Part shown: positions 20,501 through 28,300 of the stretch, one piece after another
How the letters are laid out: each line of letters starts with the position of its first letter
Numbering within the stretch: the stretch's first letter is position 1
The notes under the pieces: generated by a model
The model's input: only the letters and a program-made list of their open reading frames with translations
Databases searched by the model: none
Told to the model about the DNA's origin: nothing
Position numbers and translations under genes: made by a program
From: Sergeia podlipaevii
Taxonomy: Eukaryota; Euglenozoa; Kinetoplastea; Trypanosomatida; Trypanosomatidae
DNA length: 32,760 bases
Reading direction: 5' to 3'
Assembly (NCBI GenBank): GCA_030849805.1
Contig: JASANZ010002009.1
Coordinates: 1-32,760, forward strand

Positions 20501-21030
20501 ACCTGCCCCTTGGGTATGTGCTCCCATATCTTCTTACTCTTGAGGTAAATCCCGTCACTATTTCCAGAGACAAAACGCTCCACAAGCAGAAACTGGGTAC
20601 CGTTGATTGTCACGCTAGTAGGCACCTCCTTCACGCTGTTGTTTCCGCTGAACGTGACGCGGTATGCACCGTTAATACAGCGCTCCTGCGCATGATCAAA
20701 ACTGCCCGTAACACTTGTGCCTCGTGAGGTAAAGGAGAAGTTATACGGTGTACCACTTGTGCCAAGTGTTAACGCTGAGGATACACTTGAGGAGCCCATA
20801 CTGCGCCGCCCACTAAGCCATCCGTTGGCGCTATCAAAGCTACGATTGGCCATACAAGAAGGATCTTCACTAGGGGGAGGTGGGGGCGAGGGAGTAGGCG
20901 GCGCTGGTGACCTGCTATGCGTTGGAAATAATGCCGTTTGTGTTTGCCGCTGCGTGCGCCAGTCATACTTCCCAGAGCGAAGTTTACTGCGCTGATCCGG
21001 CGCGCTTGGCTGAGGACTATGATGATACAT
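17518..21030 (-). CDS. Trl1-type tRNA ligase / polynucleotide kinase / 2H cyclic phosphodiesterase
   Basis: 1170 residues, ATG 21030 to TAA 17518. Three regions match the order of fungal and plant tRNA ligases. (1) Residues about 100-690: a divergent nucleotidyltransferase-like region with a tract resembling motif I (CVDG, 295-298) and a following YWVIG strand, interrupted by Ser- and Asp/Glu-rich inserts. (2) Residues about 720-970: a P-loop kinase with Walker A GPQGCGKST (727-735), NQDE, a DKMN motif, and RVMRRGSLH resembling the Trl1 kinase lid. (3) Residues about 985-1170: a cyclic phosphodiesterase with paired HxT motifs, HVT at 1059-1061 and HVT at 1149-1151, 90 residues apart as in 2H enzymes. 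The family heals and seals exon halves after tRNA intron removal; as I recall, a Trl1 homologue in T. brucei is needed for tRNA-Tyr. The usual catalytic Lys of motif I is replaced by Cys (see findings). The N-terminal 80 residues are Pro/Ser-rich and disordered. Confidence 0.75.
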   Translation of the reverse strand: MYHHSPQPSAPDQRSKLRSGKYDWRTQRQTQTALFPTHSRSPAPPTPSPPPPPSEDPSCMANRSFDSANGWLSGRRSMGSSSVSSALTLGTSGTPYNFSFTSRGTSVTGSFDHAQERCINGAYRVTFSGNNSVKEVPTSVTINGTQFLLVERFVSGNSDGIYLKSKKIWEHIPKGQVNVFARAGGVGSPVPFPSVPASPLMLAQLALPQHQQLLQQPITTPSTPLCENPASPSLSVCSVNINKGSATSSGSGGGGYLHVASLCGLRKFTFWGDSAAAAVYNAGKEVPTDAMALECVDGEPGQLTAARFEQVRYWVIGCQEKHLLLRLELPEEDILAYGETTNTTTARRTHTALAQRIARTWRAQLQVCRISGDDLVALHDVMCRNQWTFCFVSCLAGWENLVDYHTDISYDEDDEEKDNDPDGGGELSNSKQESETVELAHLLSSNTMPYLALSGVENGSSSSSSSSGEDLISVKHVSSGSDSGSSRPGASSNFEGEVDDFLCFYAITTDTPSERGLCLPVEEAMSVFRQHRLRTVGACGDAAQVGSLELDAIRDLFASKLNSAGAVFYGTNESGVVVRVWRSRCYPFAMERAMQESILTHGLHSSALRVKLEKKLSGLSREVRPHVAEWEQTRSPFLQRFTTWLHSTKRLTPSVDKSALRELRGHWISLQRQYASEARESIWGIAPCSTQEGEVGDNLEEGAEEDDGEESDAAEPAPPPDVVMLIGPQGCGKSTLARALYFLLEQSGYRPRWLNQDEIGDRRGYLNAVHRATSAGSQFTHVILDKMNLDEDSRAEYTELQLRVVIAVMWHHAQGSKAMVNMCLDRVMRRGSLHRTFRMREGGPVLGSGQASSQLRSPSVSNYSHEVVGKSAGAMSRVQDDTKAEAAKSPDASNGETQELRRLRGILRDSVSRLEAPSDTPIVELDVTLNCNSSIQRVWSKLQDRGRADLPALSQLNVGAAFDTAFAYEKLLASFPHRVDSAVLFATERTDVLKLVPPELLTAGGTKKAVNEIFVLIHNFTDTPNPSAFVHFAELVNLRQPVQLLAKAVIADSRVTLLHVTCTGSAGGPSQCPMAPWNPCALSCKTAHCTALRRHRRTPSSPPGERSCCEGTSGGYSFFAVLAKAKKMHHRYAKELLDRCIRDPGGDPHVTVLKLPSNTHFSFNYEFMPR
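19633..19655. repeat. coding (GCT)n repeat (poly-Ser)
   Basis: A run of plus-strand GCT units reads as consecutive Ser (AGC) codons in an insert of the Trl1-like protein. In frame and likely a disordered linker. Confidence 0.9.
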
Positions 21031-21837
21031 AAATGTGTGCTTGTTTGTTTGTATGCTTTCTCTGCCGATGCGAGTCCTTCTCTAGCGTCCTCCTTCCTCT
21101 CTCTAATATACAAAGCACGCCCACTTGCTGTGTTTCACCCTTGGAAAAGCAAGAAAAAGGGAAAATTACAGCAGCAGTAGTGAATATATACAGAGAGGCA
21201 AGAGGCACTGGAAAGCTCTGCTCGCTCTATAATAGCAGGAGAGAGGAGGGTCGATACAATATAAGAGAAAAAAAAAGAACTCCAGACGTTGTATCTAATG
21301 GTTTGCTCTTAAATATGCTTGAAAGAAGGATGGTTCCACGTGCACGTCAAGACCTATCAGCACATTCCTCTCTATTAAGAAAACAATGCAAAGAATTTTT
21401 TTTTTTTTTTAAAGGAGAGAGATAAGAGCAATACAAAGAGAATGGAGAGAGAGAGAGAGGGAGAGGGACAGTGTATATGTTGTCCATATATATATATCGT
21501 AGCAGAGGCTTGGATTGGAGGGGGTTCACACAGAGTAAGTAATGTCCATCTTCATGCTGAGATAGCAGCGCGCCGGCTGGGTCACAGTAATGTTGTCGTG
21601 AGGGAAATGCTTGTGTTGAGGTATATCGATTGATCTGCTTACTTCTGTGTATATACGCATGCATGCATGGGTGTGACAGATCTCTTTTTCTCTGTGAAGT
21701 TGTATGACCAGTTTCTAGAACACAATAATAATAATAAACGAATCAAGGCGGCACCGTTAGAAAATTCTTTCCTCTGTTGTATATCTCCCACTCTTCCTAT
21801 ACGAGGAATCACGTCCATGAAGAAGCTATCAGGAGCT
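21031..21837. other. intergenic region, 807 bases
   Basis: Holds the Trl1 acceptor, a T12-A3 run at 21398-21412, a (GA)n at 21445-21459 and a (TA)n near 21487-21497. A plus-strand frame from ATG 21667 runs into the antisense of TrpRS and is not supported. No gene seen. Confidence 0.6.
21140..21166 (-). promoter_or_regulatory. candidate spliced-leader acceptor for the Trl1-like gene
   Basis: Minus-strand tract TTTTCCCTTTTTCTTGCTTT and following bases (21145-21166), then CCAAG with AG at 21140-21141; the implied 5' UTR is 109 bases. Confidence 0.5.
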
Positions 21838-23202
21838 CTACAAGAGAATATTACGTATCCCACAGAACTGGGCCACCTCTTCGTCCGTCACCTTCGCGCG
21901 CCGCTCACGCCAGTCCGTCAACACGTACTGAATGACCACATCCGCCGCGATATCCTTCACCTCTCCACTATTCATCTTGCCCGATCTGTAGCGCTCCGTG
22001 ACATCTTCAAAGAGAGCCTCGTCGGGGCAAAAAAATCGTATAAACTGATAGGCGACATCGACGTCAAGGTCAGCACCGCTGCTCTGCATGTCCTCGATGG
22101 TGCCGCGACCCCCAGAGAAGGCACGCCGCATCTTCCTTCGCACTTGTTGATCTGTGTCGTGGAGAGTGATGACGCCATTCTGCGCGGCACTACTGCTCAT
22201 CTTGTGTGAAAGTCCCTTGAGCGCGGGAAGGAACTTGGTGTGCAGTAGCGCGGGTGGAAGCCACTTCAACCTCGGTGCAACTCCGCGTGTAAGGACAAAA
22301 AAGGGATCTTGATCAATGGCACACGGAATCAAGCAGCGCATGGGCCGAGAGCTGGCGTTCTGAAGCACTCGGCTAAAGGCAGCGCTAAAGCATGGGGCTG
22401 CTTGAATCGCAGGAAAGGCCAACTTTCCCACATTGTCGCTGTCATTCAGACCGAGTGTGTTCTTCACAGAGTTTACCGTGAGGGAGTGCTGAAGAGGGAG
22501 CACGGTGCTATACATCTCCCCCATGTACTGCGTGTTGCGAAAAATAAATGTGTTGCGAGGGTTGTATCCAAACGCGATGATGTCCTTGATGTTATTAAGA
22601 ATTAACTCATTGGCCTTTTCACCAGAAAACGGTACGTCGCGGAAGAGATACTTCTCATCATCGGTGATCTGGATGACAAGAGGTAACTGAAGAGCATCCT
22701 GTAGATACTTTGTAAGAAGAAAGGGTATCATGTGGCCCACGTGCATAGCGCCCGAGCTGGGTCCCCGGCCTGTATAGAGGTATGCGGAGTGCACTCCAGG
22801 CTCCAAGGACCGCTCTGCGTCGTGAAGAGCCACCCCAAAGTCTCTGTGGGAGAAGACCACTCCACGAGTAAAAAAGTGGTGCACAGGCATCGGCTCCTGC
22901 GTGTCAGACCGCGCTGCTGCCTTGGCTAATACGTCCTTGAACTTTCCTAGCACCTCCCCATCGACTCGCTCCGCTTTAAATTTCGTTAAGACGCGGTCGT
23001 AATTGATGCCCTGAGGGCCCTTGGCGGCTACCTGCCATGGAGTAACGGTATCCTCGTTGTCGTCATCTGCCAGTGTGTTGCTGCTATTGCTGCTGCTGCT
23101 TCCTTCCACAGCAGCGGTAGTTGAACTACTGCGGGTCGGGCCGTGCAGCGAGAGTGCCAGTAAGTTAAGAAATACGTTAGAGGAAGTGATGCGTCTAAGC
23201 AT
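21838..23202 (-). CDS. tryptophanyl-tRNA synthetase, eukaryotic type with N-terminal leader
   Basis: 454 residues, ATG 23202 to TAG 21838. Class I aminoacyl-tRNA synthetase that charges tRNA-Trp. The core aligns with eukaryotic cytosolic-type TrpRS: PWQV near 55, GRGPSS (145-150), HIGH-type HVGH (154-157), TDDEKYLFRD (180-189), AFPAIQAAP (262-270), LIPCAIDQDP (291-300), KMSSS loop (334-338) and AFSGGR shortly after. The first 50 residues precede the core and begin MLRRITSSNVFLNLLALSLH, with Arg, Ser, Leu and no acid for over 30 residues, which resembles a mitochondrial presequence. No other Met lies before the core, so this leader must be made. Trypanosomatids have two nuclear TrpRS genes, one mitochondrial for edited tRNA-Trp; gene order (next to HUS1 and PTR1) and leader suggest this is the mitochondrial one, TrpRS2. 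Confidence 0.9.
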   Translation of the reverse strand: MLRRITSSNVFLNLLALSLHGPTRSSSTTAAVEGSSSSNSSNTLADDDNEDTVTPWQVAAKGPQGINYDRVLTKFKAERVDGEVLGKFKDVLAKAAARSDTQEPMPVHHFFTRGVVFSHRDFGVALHDAERSLEPGVHSAYLYTGRGPSSGAMHVGHMIPFLLTKYLQDALQLPLVIQITDDEKYLFRDVPFSGEKANELILNNIKDIIAFGYNPRNTFIFRNTQYMGEMYSTVLPLQHSLTVNSVKNTLGLNDSDNVGKLAFPAIQAAPCFSAAFSRVLQNASSRPMRCLIPCAIDQDPFFVLTRGVAPRLKWLPPALLHTKFLPALKGLSHKMSSSAAQNGVITLHDTDQQVRRKMRRAFSGGRGTIEDMQSSGADLDVDVAYQFIRFFCPDEALFEDVTERYRSGKMNSGEVKDIAADVVIQYVLTDWRERRAKVTDEEVAQFCGIRNILL

Positions 23203-23527
23203 GATCACTGCAGAAAGAACAATGTGAAAGAGAGTGCTAAACTATATCTGCCTTCAAGAAGAAAAGAAAAATAAAAAAAGACACACACAAAAAAAATAAT
23301 CATAAATGTAGGAAAAGAAAGCAGCAGACATAACAAAAATATGGCACAGAGAAGAGACACCATATGCTAAAGAAGAAGGTGAAACAAGAAATAAAAATTA
23401 TCGTTTATAAGTAAGAAAAAAAATTGATGATGAGCAAGGAAAAAAAAGGAAAAAATAAAACAGTATCAATCCATTCTGAAGCTAAACGTGGAACTCTTCC
23501 ACGGTTTTTGATAGATCTCCATCTCCA
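23203..23527. other. intergenic spacer, 325 bases
   Basis: A-rich on the plus strand throughout, holding the TrpRS acceptor. No gene seen. Confidence 0.6.
23252..23280 (-). promoter_or_regulatory. candidate spliced-leader acceptor for TrpRS
   Basis: Long minus-strand T/C tract (about 23256-23280) followed by GAAG with AG at 23252-23253 (49-base 5' UTR). A second tract ends in CTGCAG at 23208-23209, only five bases before the ATG. Confidence 0.5.
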
Positions 23528-24547
23528 CTACGCCTTGGCTGGGATATAGGCAACCATTGTGGTGCCCCCAGATGCACTCACGCTGAGCACCAACGCCCGT
23601 TGGTCCACCAGGTACATGCTCGCTCGCGTGTGCATCACATCCTTAATGGAGGCGAAAAAACGCGCAAAGGTTTTCATTTCCACTGCTACCGTCGCGGCCT
23701 TTCCATCCAGTGCAAGCGAGCTCCGCCCCACTCCCCGCGCTCCATCCTCTTCCTCCTCGGCTTCCTCGTCAGATGGTTGCTGCTGAGGTATGAGATCCAC
23801 CACGTCGTACTTCAGCGAAAAGCTAGCGAGCATGTTGTCTGCGTAGGCCACTAAGGTGGCCTTGGAACGAACCGCGCTACTACCGCTCAACTCACGTGGT
23901 CTCTTCATGCCACCACTTGCGACCGTTGAAGAGGACAGCATGGAAGAGCCGTGCACCGGAGGCGGCGGCGGCAAGCTCTTTGCAGAAAAAGTGATGCAAT
24001 CACAAGAAGTACTGCGCAACTTCTCAATGAAAGTCGCGAGCTCCGGTAGACTAGGCACAACCACTTGCATTCGATCATCCTCTAGCGGTGGCGCACTCAT
24101 CGCCTCAATCTCCTTGTCGCTAAAGATGCGTACGGGCACATCGTAGCTGATGTCTAGCTGTCCATCGTCGCCTTGAGAGGAAAATTTAAGAATCGGCTGT
24201 GCTCCATTGCCGACGAGTCGCATTGTTGTACGGGGGCACGCCGACCTCCCCCCGCACCTGCGCTCTCGCGCCTCTGTTTTCTGGATTACCTGATAAAGCT
24301 GCGCCATGTCGAGCACCTCACACGTGATGGAGTGCTCTTTATAGTTTGAGTCGCAGCGGAAATCGCTAAAAAGATGGTCGGTGCGGCACGCAACCCACAC
24401 CTGAGCTCCTTCAGCCGCTTGTAATGTCGTAAAGAAGCGGATGCGAGATGACTGAAGCCGTATGACGCAGCCGCGCTGCATACTGCGGCACACTGTCAAT
24501 ACACCCAGTAACGATTTGGGGTCGTCCAGCACTGCCTTAAACTTCAT
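23528..24547 (-). CDS. HUS1: HUS1-like checkpoint clamp subunit
   Basis: 339 residues, ATG 24547 to TAG 23528. The N-terminus (MKFKAVLDDPKSLLGVLTVC, then CVIRLQSSRIRF) has the HUS1 pattern: a beta strand, an amphipathic helix, then strands of the first PCNA-like half. A second half with alternating strands covers about 150-339 (VPVRIFSDKEIE; LDGKAATVAVEMKTFARFFASI; the final strand MVAYIPAKA). HUS1 forms the ring-shaped 9-1-1 clamp with RAD9 and RAD1, loaded at DNA damage to signal through ATR. Typical HUS1 is about 280 residues; the extra length here is Pro/Ser-rich linker (about 190-215) and a Glu-rich loop (EEAEEEED, about 260-267). Leishmania HUS1, as I recall, sits at the same place between PTR1 and TrpRS. 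No leader; a nuclear role is expected. Confidence 0.78.
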   Translation of the reverse strand: MKFKAVLDDPKSLLGVLTVCRSMQRGCVIRLQSSRIRFFTTLQAAEGAQVWVACRTDHLFSDFRCDSNYKEHSITCEVLDMAQLYQVIQKTEARERRCGGRSACPRTTMRLVGNGAQPILKFSSQGDDGQLDISYDVPVRIFSDKEIEAMSAPPLEDDRMQVVVPSLPELATFIEKLRSTSCDCITFSAKSLPPPPPVHGSSMLSSSTVASGGMKRPRELSGSSAVRSKATLVAYADNMLASFSLKYDVVDLIPQQQPSDEEAEEEEDGARGVGRSSLALDGKAATVAVEMKTFARFFASIKDVMHTRASMYLVDQRALVLSVSASGGTTMVAYIPAKA

Positions 24548-25323
24548 TACTATGTGAGCCTATATAAATATGGAACGGCAATCTAATATGATTGTCTCGT
24601 TCTGTGCTTTTATTTGTGTCTCTGCGTTGATTCGCGCACGAATATATGGCAAAAGAGTCTATAACTGGCGATTTTATGTAACCGCAAGTTAATGTGGTAA
24701 ACAGTACCAACCAGTGTCTAGGCACAACGATTACTACGGCCCTACAAGAAAAAAAAAAAATCAATGATAGGTGAAGAAAGAAAAACTTATAGTTGAATAT
24801 CAGAAGACTATATATATATATAGATATATATTCTATTTTCAAGAATGCATTTAAATGCACACACCTCCACGTGCTTTTGGGAGAGAAAAGAACGAACTCT
24901 CTCCTTCTCTCTCTCTCTCTCTATATATATATATAATAATAATAATAATATAAATAATAAAGATGACTATTGACATTTCCACAGTGAAAGTGACGCGGCA
25001 CATATGCAACAACAAAAATAATGATAATAATAATAGTAATAATGTACATAATTCTGCGTGAAGAAAAAAAAAAACAGCAGGATGATGATGATAAATATAG
25101 AGGGGAAAATTGTTTTGGTGTTTCTCATTCACACAGCATACAAGGGCTGCATAATGTAAGAAAAAAAAAAAAAGAGGGACTTTACCTACCGACCACCTGG
25201 TTGGTTTTTCGCAAGCAATGCGTCTTTGTAGCACACACAAAAAAAGGGGGAAATGAAATGAGAGAGAGAGGAAACTAACTGCACAAACTGATGGATCAGC
25301 GTCCTACTCTACTCTACTCTACT
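24548..25323. other. intergenic region, 776 bases
   Basis: Rich in simple repeats: (TA)n near 24811-24829, (TC)n-(TA)n at 24902-24933, (TAA)n at 24934-24960 and again near 25020-25040, A12 runs at 25064 and 25159. The (CTACT)n at 25304-25328 touches the RING gene's stop. No gene seen. Confidence 0.6.
24742..24785 (-). promoter_or_regulatory. candidate spliced-leader acceptor for HUS1
   Basis: Minus-strand T/C-rich tract including T12 (about 24749-24785), then CTTGTAG with AG at 24742-24743. The 5' UTR would be 194 bases. Confidence 0.5.
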
Positions 25324-25328
25324 CTACT
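25304..25328. repeat. (CTACT)5 pentanucleotide repeat across a stop codon
   Basis: Five perfect units of CTACT; the TAG of the RING-finger gene (25324-25326) falls within the repeat. Confidence 0.92.
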
Positions 25329-28300
25329 CGAACGAACGCTGTGTTGCGAGCAAGTTGTTCAGAAGGGTGCGCAGCACGGTCTCGATGGTCTTCCCTTGCC
25401 CTGCACACCCTGCGACACTAGGCGAGGTGGCCTCCTGGATAATTTGATAATTAGCGACAAGCTCGATGGAAAGATTCGGCGTGTAGCCCACCTCGCACAA
25501 GGACCCGCACTCAGCACAGATGATCTCCTCGTTGCGGTTGAACATGCCGGAAAGACAGGACTCACAGAACGTGTGCCCGCAAGGCCACAAGGTGCGCGGG
25601 TGCTCAAAGATATAGAAGCACTCCTTGCAAGTGGACTCAAGCTCGAGAGAGGCATGAAAGCTCATAATGTTGGCCACTGCAATAGTGGCAAGCTTGATAG
25701 ACTGAAGCAGACCCCTCTCGTGTGCGTAGAGATCCTCAACCTGCGCCTCAGCGCGTCTGACACCCTCATCCACGTACCCAAGATCCTCATCAGTCACTTG
25801 GCACGCAGCATCGCGCATCTTCGCCTTGCCTTTGCCAAAGTGCTTGAGAAAACCGTCACCAACTTCCTCAATATCCGCATCTGAAAGCTCCGCAGTGATG
25901 ATTTCGCTCAGTTTGAGATTATTCTCTTTGGCGTAGCGATTCACATCCTTCGTGAGCTGCACCGCATATTCGTCCCCAAAAAGGTCATCCATCTTTGACT
26001 TAGAAAGTGACTCAATATCCCCACCAAAGCCATTGATCAACTCCCTTTGGTTAAACACCTCGTTCCTCAGCTGATCACGCAACGCCACGAGCTCGCCGAA
26101 CTCATCTTCTGCCTCGCTGCGAAACTTCGCACGCAGACTGTCTTCCGTGACGTTGAAGCCAGAAACACTCTGCATAGAGGGACGGCGTCGTTGTTCCTTA
26201 GCAGTGCCGTCAGAACGGTGTTGGTCAAATTTCTTCCTGTATCTGTACCTGTGCCTGCGGCGACGTCGACGTCGCTTGCCATCGCTGTCCAGGTCCTCGC
26301 AGTCACTTCCAGAGATGTCAGAGAAGCTGAGGAGGTCCAGTGACCCATTGAACAGCCTGCTATCCTCGTCGCTACCAAGAAGATCCTCTAGGCCTTCAAG
26401 GATGCCTTTTGCCTCCTTCCTTAGTCGCACGTGGGACTCAGCCTCGGGGAAGTTGACTAAGAACATTTCTAACTGCTCATCGTCGCCGCTGTCGTCTCCG
26501 TCGAACTCCTCGTCGTAAAACTCAATCGTGCCATCTGACAGCTCGCGCTTTTGGCGGCGGTTTCGCCTTCTTTTCCTCTTTTCCTTTTCATGTGCTTTAT
26601 AAGCCCCTGAAGAGTACCGCTTACCTCTTGCACTGCCACCAGCGCGCTCTCCTACTTGAAGAGGGCCATCAGAAGATAACAACCCGCCAGAGCCAGCAGC
26701 GCTGCCAGGGTACGTGCCACTCATGAAGCCTGCTGAGAAACCTGTTCCGCTCGCGTTGGCGCTGTCGGGGTGTACACTGGGAAGCATCGTGGACAAGCTC
26801 GCATCCTCTTGCCCTCCCTCTTCCTGACCGTTCTTTGCCTTACCCAAGCGTGCTTTCTTCTCTCTCCTCTCTCTCTCCTTATCAGTGGGCGAGGCGGAAA
26901 GTGGGGAACCGTCATCACTGGTGTGTCCATACCCGCGCATCGCTCCAGCCAGTGGTGTGTCCTCCTCACTGCCATGCCTTACGCGCACATGTCGCATGTA
27001 CTGCCCATTCACCCACGACTCGCCATCACTCCATCCCTTTCTACCTTTACCGTCAGCAGCAGCATCCGCTGAGCTGATACCCTTGCCAGCAGCCATTTCG
27101 CGCTGCCAGGCCTCCAGTTCTTCTTGTGTCAGCGTATGCTCAAAGGGGTGTCGACTGCTCCACAACTCCACAGGCCCCAGGGCGCTGGTGAAGGTGCCAT
27201 CCATGAAGACTGTAGTGCTATCGGTGCTGTGGCGCGACTTGATGGGTGTCTGCCCCGCTGACACTAACGCAGAGGCTGCGCTGCCAGCAGTATTGTCACT
27301 CGCAATCGACCCGGACAGCAGCGAGCCCTTCACGAAGCGCTTCTCTTCCCACGGAAAGGGGAATACCGATGATGGTAGCAGCGAAGAGCCAATCAGTGGC
27401 GTTCCATCTGCATTCTTCGCTATGCCATCGTATCCAGGGCCAACTTGGAAGTGCCCAGAGTCATCACTAGTGAGAGTCGCGCCGCCGGGTAGATACAGTC
27501 CCAAGCCGCTGCTTCCATCACCGCTGCCGTGTTTAAGTCTTCCTCCCTCCTCGCCTTCCCCGTATTCTCCAGCTCCGTCTTGGCCACCGGCTATGCCATC
27601 TCCACCCGTTCCAGCGGCCTCCTTGGCCTTTCGGCGCCCCTCACGAAGACGTCGCTGCGCCTCCGCATATTCAGCCGGAGAGAGTGGCTTGCCGTACTTG
27701 TCGCGTAACAACCCTCGCAGTGCATCGCCAAGGTCGTCCTTGGTCATGACCAGGTTACCCCACTTCATAGCGCTACCCTCACTAGCAGCATCGCTACCGC
27801 CATAAGAGCCTGGAGTGACATTTTCCGGATCGCGATTTCTCTGATGCTCCTGTGCTGTGCGCCACTGGAAGTAAGTGCGACCCCCCTCGGCGTACGTGCT
27901 CAACACCATCGACTGTCGCGTCCTTCCACCCCTATCCTTGACCGCGTCAGTATGACCCGTAATGCGTAGTGTAGACCCCATGCTGCCCTCTTTCCCGCCA
28001 CGAGGGCTCCAAGCGAAAAACCGCCTTGCAGAGCTGCCGCCACCCCCGCTCTTGATGCCAAACATCGCTAGTGGGTCTACACCGCCGCTACTGCCTGCAC
28101 CACCGGCCTCAGTATCGCCATCGTGCTCGCTACCCATGAGATACCACGCTGCCGGCCGCACCCGCGGTTCGCCATCATTGGCACCTACCAAAAAGTTGCC
28201 GCTGCGAGTGATGAAGGGATACACACCACCAAGACCACCGAAGAGACCTCTGTTGTGATCGGGGATACCCTGAAGCCGATTAATGCGAACCACCTCAATG

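Noticed and set aside
21667..22209. 180-codon plus-strand frame starting in the spacer and overlapping TrpRS
   Set aside because: It begins with a real ATG, but most of it is antisense to a well-supported enzyme, no motif is seen, and no plus-strand acceptor precedes it.
26885..27805. 306-codon plus-strand frame
   Set aside because: Antisense to the Gly/Ser-rich part of the RING gene; its Pro/Ser-rich composition is the complement of that low complexity.
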